Positions 23,484-38,400 of a stretch of 64,000 nt of DNA are shown piece after piece. Within the stretch, counting starts at the first letter, position 1, and each line of letters begins with the position of its first letter. Source of the stretch: Morinoia aosen (Eukaryota; Arthropoda; Malacostraca; Amphipoda; Talitridae); assembly GCA_030386875.1 (NCBI GenBank), contig CM059562.1:68508201-68572200 (forward strand). Direction: 5' to 3'. The notes below the pieces were generated by a model that was not told where the DNA came from, searched no databases, and worked only from the letters and a program-made list of their open reading frames with translations. Position numbers and translations under genes: made by a program.

Positions 23484-26400
23484 CTGTCAAATTGATACTG
23501 ATATTAATACACTCACGGTTGAGCATAAATTGAACATGGATGTTACGTAAACTTATTCTGAGATTGGAATCATTTTTGAGCTGTATGGTAAGAAAATAAA
23601 AACAAAAACGTATGTTACGCAATATAGGGATTATTTTGGGCGCTACAAACATAAGTCATTATTTAATTTAACACATTTGCGTGAATACAATCACGGTTAC
23701 TATCGACTTCTCCAAGCTTTTCATTCAATCTTTTGTTTCGACTATTGACGCGGGTATCGTGATCCCCTCGATCACGATACCCGCGTGCGTATATCAATCA
23801 AAGATTTTAATGCTGAGACATTTTGAAAAACAATGTTACACATTTCATGTATTAAATTCATTGCAAATAAACCGTTTTTTCTAAAATATTCCGTACGATG
23901 AAAATATCTCAGAATTACAGTTCAGATGTCTTTTCAAAAACCCCAAGAACCTCTTAGCTACATCTACATCAAGTTCGACGAAAGACATGCAACTCGATGA
24001 CTGCGGTAAAGACATGCAACTCGATGACTGCGGTAAAGACATGCAACTCGATGACTGCGGTAAAGACATGCAACTCGATGACTGCGGTAAAGACATGCAA
24101 CTCGATGACTGCGGTAAAGACATGCAACTCGATGACTGCGGTAAAGACATGCAACTCGATGACTGCGGTAAAGACATGCAACTCGATGACTGCGGTAAAG
24201 ACATGCAACTCGATGACTGCGGTAAAGACATGCAACTCGATGACTGCGGTAAAGACATGCAACTCGATGACTGCGGTAAAGACATGCAACTCGATGACTG
24301 CGGTAAAGACATGCAACTCGATGACTGCGGTAAAGACATGCAACTCGATGACTGCGGTAAAGACATGCAACTCGATGACTGCGGTAAAGACATGCAACTC
24401 GATGACTGCGGTAAAGACATGCAACTCGATGACTGCGGTAAAGACATGCAACTCGATGACTGCGGTAAAGACATGCAACTCGATGACTGCGGTAAAGACA
24501 TGCAACTCGATGACCGCGGTAAAGACATGCAACTCGATGACTGCGGTAAAGACATGCAACTCGATGACCGCGGTAAAGACATGCAACTCGATGACTGCGG
24601 TAAAGACATGCAACTCGATGACTGCGGTAAAGACATGCAACTCGATGACTGCGGTAAAGACATGCAACTCGATGACTGCGGTAAAGACATGCAACTCGAT
24701 GACTGCGGTAAAGACATGCAACTCGATGACTGCGGTAAAGACATGCAACTCGATGACTGCGGTAAAGACATGCAACTCGATGACTGCGGTAAAGCTATGC
24801 AACTCGATGACTGCGGTAAAGACATGCAACTCGATGACTGCGGTAAAGATATGCAACTCGATGACTGCTGTAAAGACATGCAACTCGATGACTGCGGTAA
24901 AGACATGCAACTCGATGACTGCGGTAAAGATATGCAACTCGATGACTGCGGTAAAGATATGCAACTCGATGACTGCGGTAAAGACATGGAACTCGATGAC
25001 TGCGGTAAAGACATGCAACTCGATGACTGCGGTAAAGACATGCAACTCGATGACTGCGGTAAAGACATGCAACTCGATGACTGCGGTAAAGACAACAACT
25101 CGATGACTGCGGTAAAGACATGCAACTCGATGACTGCGGTAAAGACAACAACTCGATGACTGCGGTAAAGACATGCAACTCGATGACTGCGGTAAAGACA
25201 AAAAATTTGATGACCACTGTTCGTACCTGGAGGTTGCGCAGAGCGGAGAGGATGTTGGTCTGGTCGCCGCACTGGACGCACTTGTACAGGGGGTTGGGGT
25301 TGTCAATGGGCACCAGCAGCGGCGCTTGGCACTTGTGGCACTTGAACTTGAGGCGGGAGGCGTCCATGTTCGCGTACGTCGGCCAGTCTTCCACGCAGGC
25401 CTGTCGCAAAAATAACATAGCAATCATCATTAAAATTTTGGTTCCACGACCGCTGTAACTTCACAAAGTCAGCGTCACTCGGTATAAAATGAGACGAACT
25501 CGAGAAAATATTTACTAATGGTTGAAGATAGTGTGTTGATACTTAAACAATGGAAGCGGAAAATATAAAAGTAGAAAGTACGAAAGGTAATTGAGCTAGA
25601 AATCACTAAGACACATAGGTCACGTCTACACTCACAAAAGCTTCCAAAACTTTCCCACAGGTTACCTTCGGCGAATCATTATATACCCAAAAGAGTTTGT
25701 ACGATCAATTTACTATTGATAACTTATTGAGAAGTTTATTAAATGAATGAATTTCCATTGTAGAAATCAACTTATTTGTTATGAGAATGAATTAATATCG
25801 AGTCTCACCTCACACTGGCAGTCAAACCAGTAGCGGTCGACGAGCTGCAGTTTACGGTCAGCCTTGGCCTTGGTGGAGTAGCATGGGCCGTAGTTCTCGG
25901 GCACCATCTCCCCTTTGGCGATGGGGCGGATAGCGCGGGTGATGACAGAGTTGCCGCTGAAGTATCTGGGGAAATGGTGCGCTATTCAGTGTTCAAAGTT
26001 TCGAGTCTATCGGAGAGAAACCACTGATATCTGAGATAAAAAGGGCACTGGTCATATCTGAGAGAAAAAGGGTACTGGTCATATCTGACAGAAAAATGTC
26101 ACTGGACATATCTGAGATAAAAAAGGCACTGGTCATATCTGAGAGAAAAATGTCACTGGACATATCTGACAGAAAAATGTCACTGGACATATCTGAGAGA
26201 AAAAGGGCACTGGTCATATCTGAGAGAAAGAGGGTACTGGTCATATCTGAGAGAAAAAGGGTACTGGTCATATCTGAGAGAGAAAGGGTACTGGTCATAT
26301 CTGAGAGAAAAAGGGTACTGGTCATATCTGAGGGAAAAAGGGCACTGGTCATATCTGAGAGAAAAAGGGCACTGGTCATATCTGAGAGAAAAAGGGCACT

Positions 26401-29400
26401 GGTCATTTCTGAGAGAAAAAGGGCACTGGTCATATCTGAGAGAAAAAGGGCATTGGTCATATCAGAGAAAAAGGGCACAGGTCATATCTGAGAGAAAAAG
26501 GGCACCAGTCATATCTGAGAGAAAAAGGGCACCGGTCATATCTTAGAGAAAAAATTCACCGGTCATATCTGAGAGAAAAAGAGCACCGGTCATATCTGAG
26601 AGAAAAAGGGCACCGGTCATATCTGAGAGAAAAAGGGCACCGGTCATATCTGAGAGAAAAAGGGCACCGGTCATATCTGAGAGGAAAAGGGCACCGGTCA
26701 TATCTGAGAGGAAAAGGGCACCGGTCATATCTGAGAGGAAAAGGGCACCGGTCATATCTGAGAGGAAAAGGGCACCGGTCATATCTGAGAGAAAAAGGGC
26801 ACAGGTCATATCTGAGAGAAAAGGGGCACTGGTCATATCTGAGAGAAAAGGGGCACTGGTCATATCTGAGAGAAAAAGGGCACCGGTCATATCTGAGAGA
26901 AAAAGGGCACCGGTCATATCTGAGAGAAAAAGGGCACCGGTCATATCTGAGAGAAAAGGGGCACTGGTCATATCTGAGAGAAAAAGGGCACTGGTCATTT
27001 CTGAGAGAAAAGGGGCACTTGTCATTTCTGAGAGAAAAGGGGCACTGGTCATTTCTGAGAGAAAAGGGGCACTGGTCATTTCTGAGAGAAAAAGGGCACT
27101 AGCCATATCTGAGAGAAAAAGGGCATTGGTCATACCAGAAGAAAAGGGCATTGGTCATATCAGAGGAAAAGGGCATTGGTCATATCAGAGGAAAAGGGGC
27201 ACTGGTCATATCTGAGAGAAAAAGGGCATTGGTCGTATCAGAGAAAAAGGGTATTGGTCATATCAGAGGAAAAAGGCATTGGTCATATGAGAGAAAAAGG
27301 GCATTGGTCAAATCAGAGAAAAAGGGGCACTGGTCATATCAGAGAAAAAGGGGCACTGGTCATATCAGAGAAAAAGGGGCACTGGTCATATCTGAGAGAA
27401 AAAGGGCACTGGCCACATTTGAGAGAAAAAGGGCACTGGCCACATTTGAGAGAAAAAGGGCACTGGCCACATTTGAGAGACAAGAGACTTATTGTATCTG
27501 AGAGAAAACAAACTTATTTCCGAGAGAAAGGACCCTAACCATATTTGAGAAAAAGTTCGTAACGTTAGGTTATATATGTAAATATTTATTTAAAATGAAT
27601 AATAATGAACTTGATACTTTTCTTACTATTCCAGTATTGCTTATTTTTATGAAGTAATTACTTTTGTAAAGTATTATCTCGCCTCCCATATAATTACCCT
27701 CATAGTGAAGTATTTCATCGGTTGATTTTTTCAGCTCTTATCCCTAAAACTACATAAAGCGTATGGGGTAGAACTCCTTCAGGTGAAACGTCATGGCACC
27801 TCATTAGTGAAGGCTTATGAGCATGACAGACATGCTGCGAAATTATGAGTGTCAAAACCCACAAGTTTGCTTCAACACATAGTTGTTACTAACTAGGGAA
27901 GTGAGCTCATGGTATTGGAACTCACTACTACCTATTGTGGTTGGTAGTTACTAATTGTGTTTCAAATACTGTGGGCTTACCTCACTTGCGCAGGGTTGCA
28001 GGAGTGATTGAAGTAAGCGAGTGTGGGGTAAATAGCAGCGCCCAGGCTGCTGTTCTTGGAGCCGTCGAAGGTGGTGGGAGACGCGAGGCAAAACTCGGAC
28101 ACTTCGTGGGCGTTGAACTGAATGATCTGCAGGAACCGCAGCAGCAGCCCTCCAGCCAGAGATTCCGCCTCTGTCAACTTTAGCTCGTTGCCTAAAAATA
28201 AACCCCTCATTTAGACGTCGATAGAAGTGTTGCAGCTCAGGCTAGGGAATTTATATTGGCTTTGAGCGATAACATATACTCGTATCTTTATATTGGCTTT
28301 GACCGGCAACCTATACTCATTCTTTATATTGGCTTTGAGTGGCAACCTATACTCGTTCTTTATATTGGCTTTGAGAGGTAACAATTACTCTTATTCTTAT
28401 GTTGGCTTTCAGTGGCAACATAAACTCGTATTTTGCGTACTTGAATAAAATGCTTTAATAAAATATGGTGGCTTGAGAGCTTGGTACAGAAGTTGAAACT
28501 AAAAAGAACTTGACGCTCGTAGAATATGATGCATTAAAGTAGCAGCCTGGAACGCGTATCAATATTTTTGGCATTATAGGCAACAGTATTTATTGCTGAG
28601 CTGCTAAGTAAAAATAAATTATTGAATGAATTGAATCAACTAAAGCCCCACGTTCATATGGTTACTTAGAAAAGATTCTTATGTGATCTCAGAAGCTGAA
28701 GTTCTTTGTTCCAATTCTAAATAAGCGAAAAAAAAACATTTTATTTCCAATAGAGATGGTAGAATAGGAGATAGTGCATTGACTAATTTGACCGCAACAC
28801 AAGCGCAGAACTAATGGCTATAACGAAAAATGCTGAGTTGGTGAATACACCAAATAGCAACGTAACTGAAACTATACTGCTGTGTACCTATCGGTAAAGT
28901 TCAGCTAACAAATTATGGATGTTTGTACGAGAGTACAGATTTTAATTTTAAAAACAGTTCTTTCGATTTGATTTTCGACTCTATGAAATTAAAAGTTCAT
29001 TTAAACCTTGCTAATCTCAAAAAATATGCTCCTCAAAGAGGAATGAGGAAGACCCCCATAGTTTAAAATTGAAAGAACAGAGAATCTATACACAAGTTTG
29101 TTCTTACACCTGATTCTTTGCGGATACAAACGACAAAATTGCATGAAATTTAAGACCATAAGTTAAATATTAGAGACGTGTAATAGGTACTAAAAAAATG
29201 AATAGTGGGTTACTAAAAACATGACCTGAATTACTTCTAAAAAAAACATTTTTCGTCAACACAGAAAAAGCATCATCTTTACCTTGAGAACGCTAATTTT
29301 TATAGTTACGATAATTGTCTCCACTGAGAGGATAGCCTCCAAAATGTACCTGGATCGGCAGGATACGAAGAGAAAAGACAATTCAACTCATAGCCAAAGA

Positions 29401-32400
29401 GAGCGTGAAAAAATTACTCCGGAAAACTTCGAAATAAAGAACCAACGATTTTTTTCTGTCTTTGAAAGTGTTTATCAGCACAAACGAGTATTATTTTTAA
29501 GCCCAAAGCCAGAACAAAATAGCACATAGCAAACAAGAAATTACTTACTGCGGACACGGACAAGATCTTTTAAGGTAAGTTGTGTCAAAATACAGCAAAT
29601 GTGAATTCCATAGGCAGGAAAGTTATTTTTCATGGCTACCATTAGTCTAAAAATTACATAGGCTGTTCCTACTCTAATTTTGAACGTTGTGGAAATTATT
29701 AAGGACAAAAAACTTATTTTTTAAACAACTGGTGCTGCTTCAGGAGGAACAGACTGGTAAGATGTCAGTTCAACGTCCTGCAATGATAACAAATTTGTAA
29801 CTGAAATTTGAAAAAATGTAAAACTCCACAAAACTAAATTTTAATTTATTTGTCACTTTATTAAAAATTATACTCCTCGCATTAGGTACAGTAATTATCA
29901 CAAACTTTAAAAAAAGGGTAGAAGCAACAGTTTTCTGTCGACTAAAAAATAGAAAAATTAAATCAGTTTCGTTGATCAAAATATAAAATCAAAATCCAGC
30001 GATTATTTTTTGGCGTCATTATTATACAAGCTTTCTACATTACGAAGCGTTATGTTGTTTTCTCTCTACAGCGGAGAATAAGAGTTATGAAAGAGTGCCT
30101 TAGGGCAGGTATGCTCTCAGCATGGCTGGTCGTGGGCATCTGAACAACTTTGACTTCAACACGTGGCGTAGCATTTGGTGTCCATAGCTTATTTGTTCTC
30201 TAATGAAGGTTCTGCAAGTTAGCAGCTTTCGTAGCAAGATTTTTACTCGTAAAATCTACACGGATAACAGATTTCTTTAACATACGGTGAAATAAGTGTT
30301 TCGTAAATTAATAGGCTTTCGCAGCAAGTTTTCTACTCGGGAAATTCACTCGGAAAGTCGATTTTCTGTAATATACTGTGAAATAATTGTTTTCTAAGTT
30401 TGCAGGATTATATAGCAAAGTTCCTTTTCAAGAAATTTGAAGGGAAAATAGATTTTCTTTAATATACCCTGTAAATACTGTACTGTGAAACTAATGTTCT
30501 GCAAGTTTATAGAGGTTCTTGTAGCAAAGTTCCTATTTATAAAATTTGTAGGGAAAATAGATTTTCTTCAATATACTGTGAGACTACTGTGAGAATGAAA
30601 CGTATGACGGGAGCTTGGTTTTTGTTTAACTCCTAAACGGGATTCAGAGAGCGATAAATGCCGACAAAGTTTGAGGACAACGTTCAGCCTAAAGCTCTTT
30701 TTATTCATAAAATCTTGGAAAAGTTTCTAAACAGCAAATTTTATTGCATGCATTTTTTTCACAAGTTGAATCCTCAGCGTTGAGCTATTTTATTCATAGA
30801 GCAATTGCAACATAATTGCCTCAGAACAATTTGTTATAATCATTGCACTTCGAGTGCCTTGAATTGTTTTTTCAGAACCTCAAAAATATCATTTGCTATC
30901 GTAACTGATGTCATGGCGTTCATCAATTCTTCAACACCAATGGTCTCAAACGTACTCTAATTTTCTGAATCAATTCTGTAACGCCAATCACCACTATCGT
31001 ACTCAAAACTTCTAAATCAGAGGTTACCAAACTTTTCCTCGACCCGTACTCCAAAAAAATTTCATTCGAACCTCGTACCCGCCTGAAATAACAAGCTCAA
31101 CACATTGCCAATATCTTGTTATTTATTTGGATTTTTCACGTACCCCTGGAATATCGTACCGCACCCCTGGAATATCGTATCGCACCCCTGGAATATCGTA
31201 TCGCACCCCTGGAATATCGTATCGCACCCCTGGAATATCGTATCGCACCCCTGGAATATCGTATCGCACCCCTGGAATATCGTATCGCACCCCTGGAATA
31301 TCGTATCGCACCCCTGGAATATCGTATCGCACCCCTGGAATATCGTATCGCACCCCTGGAATATCGTATCGCACCCCTGGAATATCGTATCGCACCCCTG
31401 GAATATCGTATCGCACCCCTGGAATATCGTATCGCACCCCTGGAATATCGTATCGCACCCCTGGAACATCGTATCGCACCCCTAGGGGGAGTGAGCACTC
31501 AGGTTGGGAACCCCTGCTCTAAATCAATTCCGCAATGCCGTTCGTACAGTCCGCCCTGCCACCAGCCATGCAAAGAACATTCCTGCAACAAGGGCTACAG
31601 CGGCAGTACCGTAGCCCTTCACTACGTACGTGTTTATTGATTTTCTTTAAACATACCTGGCGCGTTTTGGAGAATCTTGACTAGAAACAAAGTGAAATAT
31701 TGCGTCAATCATGATGGAAAAATTTAAATGGCACGTAACGCTGAAAATTCGATTAATTGTAAAATTATATTCCACTTAAATTCAAGGCAGGTTCAAGTGC
31801 TTTGCTTACGAATAATCCAACTTTCCAAACAGGAGCAATTGTAGTTCAAGAGTACATCCGTCACTCCAGAACTGAAGACAGTACTGCAGCAAGCCGCGAT
31901 TTCCTTTTCAAAGATAATACTCTATAGTTTTCTATGAAATCAAAAAGCCCTTAAAACTGCCTCGACTTTAAACTGGAATAAATTATGCAAAACTCCAGAT
32001 GAACAATGCTAGCGCTATAAAAAACTCTAAAATCGAGACAAAAGGAGAAAATTTTCCTGTACCAAGATGCACGAAAACAATGGGGGATATCAAATATTTT
32101 GATCTCGGGTCGTTCAAGAGAGAAAATGGTCCAAATGAGGGATAGGCTAACTTTACAATTGCAGAGCATCACGTACGTTATTAAATTTCATGAGAGAGAT
32201 ACTGTAGAAGGTCTCATTTAGTGCTCCTCGTAGACAAGCTCGGTAGGCTTTTAGGGAAGCGTGGTGATGAGTGTGTTTGCCATCAGGACGAAACCTACAC
32301 CGTTCAACTTTTTCGCCGGGACGTCAATGAATTTAGCCGTCCAAGTTTAGCTTCTGCGTAGGGCGGCTAAAGTTGCAGATGCAACGGCGATAAAGTTAGA

Positions 32401-35400
32401 CTAGGTTAAGTCAAGCCTCCGCATTCACTGCGTATCACGTGAGACACACCGAAAAAGATGGGATATCTTCAGTCTTTGACATGCGTTCAGAAAAAGAATA
32501 AGGTGAACGTCCTCAATAGCCAGAAGCCTTTCATGTTCATACAAACGTATGTACATATATGAGAGTGTCCACCACGCATGTTAATCAGCATGTATGCGGG
32601 ACGCTGAGCTATGTACATTTATACACGAATTTTCACTGATTTCTTAATCAACTTGGATAAAAATTTGCAAGCAATCATGGGCATGAGTTTTTATCACTGA
32701 AGTGTAAACATTTGTTCTATTTATCCAGTAATTTCCATTCAATCACAAATTAAAGGAAAATAGAAACGGTGCACCAATGAAACACTGACTACAGAAATTC
32801 CAGATTCAAATCAAATACGGAACTGACTATTGCGATGAAACCTTCAATAACGCCTACGTACAACGTATACAGTATATGTTCGTATTATGACTCCAATAGA
32901 TTGTTGTGTCTTATCACAAATTAAACACAAGAGCCGATTTGGGGAACCTTCGCTAAAAACTAGGCAAAACATTAAGGATAACAACCCAGCGATTTTAAAA
33001 TTTTGATCCGATTCATTTGAAATTTGGCCAGTCATCGTATTTGTTGAAAAAAAAACATTTTATTCGTGTAAATTTTTCGATTTAGGCCTTTTTTTATATA
33101 CGAAATATTAGTTTTTTTGGTACATTTTTATGGCTATTTCAAAAGAATAGAAATCAATGAGTTTTTTATGCTAGAACGAAATCAAAGGCAGTTTTCGAAT
33201 CCTTGAAGCATTTCTAACAAAAGTAAGGTAGAAAATTGGAACATTTGAAAATTTTTTTTGTGATAAGCTATATTTTATCATTACATAAAAAATATATTAT
33301 TTGGGGGTTTTGAGCTGTATAATTTTTTCCCTCAAATTTGGAAGTTTGCTAACGTACTTTTGTTAGAAATGTTCCAAGGATTCTAAAACTGTCTTTGTTT
33401 TTCCTAGCATAAAAACTCACTGACTTCTATTCTTTTGAATGTCAAAATGTATGATTTTTCAAAAAAGAGCCCCAAAACAAACAAAAAAATGTGTTGAATT
33501 GTAATATCATTGACAATTTTTGTACTTGAATGCTGTTTCCATTTTCTATTTTCATCTACGAATAATCTGCACACATACTGTCATATTCTCCGTGTAAATT
33601 TCAAATCACATGTACGAAATACCTTTCATAAATTGCATAGAAATATTCTCTTTTATTTGAGTCAACCCAGCAATTTCAAAATTTTGATCCGATCCGTTTG
33701 AAATTTGGCCAGTATATGTATTCGGTGTAAAAAACATTTTATTCGTGTAAATTTTTCGATTTGGGCCTTATTCTTTTATACACGAAATATTAGTTTTTTT
33801 GAAATTCGGCTATTTTAAGGCTATTTAAAAAAATAGAAGTCATTGAGCTTTTATGCTAGAACAAAACCAAAAACAGTTTTCGAAACCTGGGAAAATATTT
33901 CTGAAAATATTTCTGCAAAAAAAAATTGATGAATTCGGCTGCCTTCAGACCCCCTTCGGACCCCCCTGGGGGGAGGGGTTCTAAAAATTTTTTTTTCAGT
34001 CATCCGAAGCCCGGGGGCGAAATTTGGCCTGGGTTATTCTCCTTAAATCAATCACGATGGCAAATTCTAAATGGGAAATTATCAAATGAATTATTCAAAA
34101 TTAATATTTCGTTCCACGTATATAGAAATGCAAGGTCCTAGCTCAACTCCTGTCTAGAGCAGCACTCACCGAACCCGGTGCCCTTGAAGTCGTCGAAGTA
34201 TTTGGTCTTCCTCAAGGCCTTGAGCATGAAGACCGCCATGACGGTCCTGTGGAAGTAATCCTCGACAGTCCTGTCCTGGCTGTGCCTCACCAGGTTATAA
34301 ATCCTCCAGAACATCTCTTCCTTGAGCCTCTGCTCCTCGGCTCTCTTCCTGCGCGCCTCTTCAATGCGCTGGCGCGCTTTCTGGTACTCTTGCTCCTCAG
34401 CGAGCATTCGCTGCTCCTCCAGCTTCTTTCTCTGTTGTTCTTCCTCCGCCAATAAACGTTTTTGTTCTTCTTCAGGGAGATCTTTGAATTTGATGGGGTC
34501 CATCTTTTCTTTAGTTTCGACACCGTTTTCTTTATTGTCTTTGTTCTCTTTGTCTGAGTCTTCGCCGGTGTTGCCGTTCACGGAGTTGGAGTTGGTCGTA
34601 TCCGGTGATCCGTTCTGAGAAGAGGGGGACAGGGGGGCCTCTGGAGACCCTGGAACGTTCAAAGTGTCCGGAGCAGAGTCTGTCGTGGTCTGGGGGGTGT
34701 TGGCATTGCTCTCGTCGCTGGACTTCGCTTTTGGCTTCAGTCGGAGCACCGCCTGGATTTGAAACAAAGCGAAATTATTTTTTTTCACCTCACCGCTGAT
34801 ACTAATTTGTGCATATTGAGAATGGGGTTATTAACAACCTAAGAATTTTCTGGAGATGCTAATTGAAATATTCTTTACACCAGCATTAATGAACACTTAT
34901 GCACTTGTATAATAAATAAATACGAGCTTTGCGAAGATTGCGTGTATCTATTCAAGTCTCCAAAAAATGTGTAAAAAATCTGAAAAATTAGAACCAAAAC
35001 ACTGAGTACAGGACAACACCTTGAAGAAATCAGCAGAACAAGAAAAAGGATAGGCAATGAAAATTGTCATCAATATCGGTGACAACTTGCATACGCCTTA
35101 ATTACTAAAAAAATCCGTAAAAAACTGAAAATACTTAGCCAGATATGTATTCTTTAAACATCGATCGTTGTTTTCACATTCGTTTTGCTTTTTTCGCTGA
35201 CATGGGAAGTCCCAAAGTGGTTGCGCTAACAGAAAAATTGTTAGAATATAAAAAACGCATGTAGAACAATACGAACTCGTATACTCGTAATGTCCACCAT
35301 AGCTCACATGCATTCTAGTAGCATTTATGAATAGATTAGATAGATAAAATTAGCTAAGTTAGTTTAAACCTCCCCAAGCACAACAAAGGTATTTCAAAGA

Positions 35401-38400
35401 ACTGAAGCAGGAGGGCACTATATTTGCTGTGGAGTTCCGAGAACGCAGAAGGTGTGTACCCACGCACGATCCATCCCGTATAGAAACAAAAGGTTGCGAA
35501 GGAAGGCTTATGAAACAAGATAGAAATCGAATGAGAGGTGCTTCAGTAGTAGGTACTGGAAAACAATACAGCAGTGGATCGGAAAATGATGATTCTAACG
35601 GAATAAAATACCAATTCTATTAAAAAAAAGCCCAGCTAACTCCCTGCTCAGCACCTCACATCTTCCCCTAGGGAGCCTTAGGTCCCATAGATGCTATAGT
35701 TGTATTATCCTGTGAGACAAGAAATAATTGAGAATACAGAACAGTGCTCATACAAAAATTACAAACTCTCACCATTAAAAACTTTTTCTTGATAAAAATT
35801 TTCCGTTATTTCTACAAAACTGCTCGCACTACTGCTTTAGAAACACCCAGACGCAGCCTGCACTTCATTTAAATTTTTTATTCCCAAGCTAGTGTCAGCG
35901 ATCACTCTCACGCCTTTCCATGACCGTGAAGGAAATGGAATCCCTTCCAACAAGATTAAAGAAGAAACACAACGCATGTCAAGTCAAGTCTGTATAGCCA
36001 GATTAGCACTCACTTCCGGGTCTTCCTCCTTGCTTAGCTGCTCCTTATTCTTCACGAAGAAGGAGAGCGGGGTTTGTGAGAGCATCCTGAAGGCGAGGAA
36101 GCAGTTGATGGACATGCCGGAGCCGTGCAGGAGGTCGTTGATGGAGCACTCGACCTTGTGGAAGTAGGCCGTGTCGCGGCAGTCGGACGAGCAGAAGACC
36201 ACGCCGGAACACGTCGTGCACGGGATCGGGGCCCTTGTGCTGTAACGACAGGGGTTCATTGGAGCGTCTTTTACTATTAAAAAACAAGATTAGATTATAA
36301 GTTAGTTTAAGCCTCCCTAACCGCTACAAAAAAGAGCGTATCGAAGAGAGGAAGGAGGAAGGCACCATTTAGTATGGAGATAAGAGAATGAGGAATCTAT
36401 GCAGAAGCGGCATAGAAACAGTAAAGTTGAGAAAGAAGTTCACGAAACAAGATAAAATTTGAAGAAGAGAGTCAAAGGTGCTGAAAAACAGGACAGTAGT
36501 GAACCGAAAAAGGTGGTCCTTAACATAACAAAAAACATTTATTTCAACAAAAAGAAGGCCTACCTAACTCTCAGCTCGGGCCCTCACATTTTTCCCCTGG
36601 GAGCGCTAATTCCCATAGATACAATATCTGTATCCCCCCGAGGGGCTATTAAAAAACAAACAAAAAACCGAAAGCATTGAAATCATAAAGAAAAGTTTTA
36701 CGAAACATATAATTATAATAAGCAGTCAGTGTCAATTCACGAAACGTTCTGGAGACCAGCTCCATCTTCAGTTAGCAGCCTGAAAGATTGAATGTGCTAG
36801 GCTGTGTTCTAGAGCAATCACATATTTGTGAGGAGAAATCGAGGTGCGCCGAACGTTTTCGGCTGTCAGAAATTAAACCTCGGCGTGCCGAGAAATGTTA
36901 ATTTGCGTGAAAACAATGTGCTGAAATTGTGTTTAGCGGCAATGCACACGGTGATAGGATATTGCGCTCAAACTGTACGTGGATTGATTTTCACTGATGC
37001 GAAGATAAGGTTCTCAAATTGCACATCTGAAGTAATAATTCCTACGCAGAAGACTTTTGTGATGAAATGCACTGTTGTTAAAAATGGAGAATGTAAAATA
37101 CTGCTCATGCAGCCAGGAAATCAAAAAAGTGAGCATGAACTAGCTACATGTTACTCAAATAGCTATCGGTGATATACGCAACGCTTCATCGCTACGAAAG
37201 CGAAGAATTAAAAAAAATCTATTGTTTCAACTTAACCTAACGAAATCAATCTTGAGCATCTGCATTCAAAGGTTGGACATAAATAACTGTGGAAAGAATC
37301 ACCAAGAAATTCAAGTATCCAGCTAGAGTAAAACCAATTGCATGAACATACCATACCCCCCAAAAGATTCCAGCATTCATATTTCTATGTGGCATAAACA
37401 TTCATTCTATGCACACATTTATATTCACGCATTCAAATCTACACAAATTTGCCGTGAAATGCAGCGCTACCTCATCGCTGCACCTCAATTCGATTGAGTC
37501 GCAAAGCTCAGCTGGTCACCACAGCAACAGGCGTCGCTGCACCCCACACCGCCATAAGCTACGTGCTCCGAGAAAATAATAGCGTTATGGACGCTCTGTG
37601 CATCGTAAAGAGGAGCGGGCGGGCGCGCACAGACTTCGGGCGGCGGCGCGCACAGACTTCGGGCGGCGGCGCGCACAGACTTCGGGCGGCGGCGCGCACA
37701 GACTTCGGGCGGCGGCGCGCACAGACTTCGGGCGGCGGCGCGCACAGACTTCGGGCGGCGGCGCGCACAGACTTCGGGCGGCGGCGCGCACAGACTTCGG
37801 GCGGCGGCGCGCACAGACTTCGGGCGGCGGCGCGCACAGACTTCGGGCGGCGGCGCGCACAGACTTCGGGCGGCGGCGCGCACAGACTTCGGGCGGCGGC
37901 GCGCACAGACTTCGGGCGGCGGCGCGCACAGACTTCGGGCGGCGGCGCGCACAGACTTCGGGCGGCGGCGCGCACAGACTTCGGGCGGCGGCGCGCACAG
38001 ACTTCGGGCGGCGGCGCGCACAGACTTCGGGCGGCGGCGCGCACAGACTTCGGGCGGCGGCGCGCACAGACTTCGGGCGGCGGCGCGCACAGACTTCGGG
38101 CGGCGGCGCGCACAGACTTCGGGCGGCGGCGCGCACAGACTTCGGGCGGCGGCGCGCACAGACTTCGGGCGGCGGCGCGCACAGACTTCGGGCGGCGGCG
38201 CGCACAGACTTCGGGCGGCGGCGCGCACAGACTTCGGGCGGCGGCGCGCACAGACTTCGGGCGGCGGCGCGCACAGACTTCGGGCGGCGGCGCGCACAGA
38301 CTTCGGGCGGCGGCGCGCACACAGACTTCGGGCGGCGGCGCGCACACAGACTTCGGGCGGCGGCGCGCACACAGACTTCGGGCGGCGGCGCGCACACAGA

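Noticed and set aside
23881-25423. Open frames of 370-484 codons on both strands
   Set aside because: 27-bp repeat; only the 25227-25400 segment is genuine exon, and its true frame and borders are set by splicing.
34249-34618. Plus-strand open frames opposite SMYD4 exon 6
   Set aside because: Shadows of the charged repetitive coding sequence on the minus strand.
36828-37172. 114-codon plus-strand open frame
   Set aside because: Antisense within SMYD4 intron 4, no motif, ordinary AT-rich composition.
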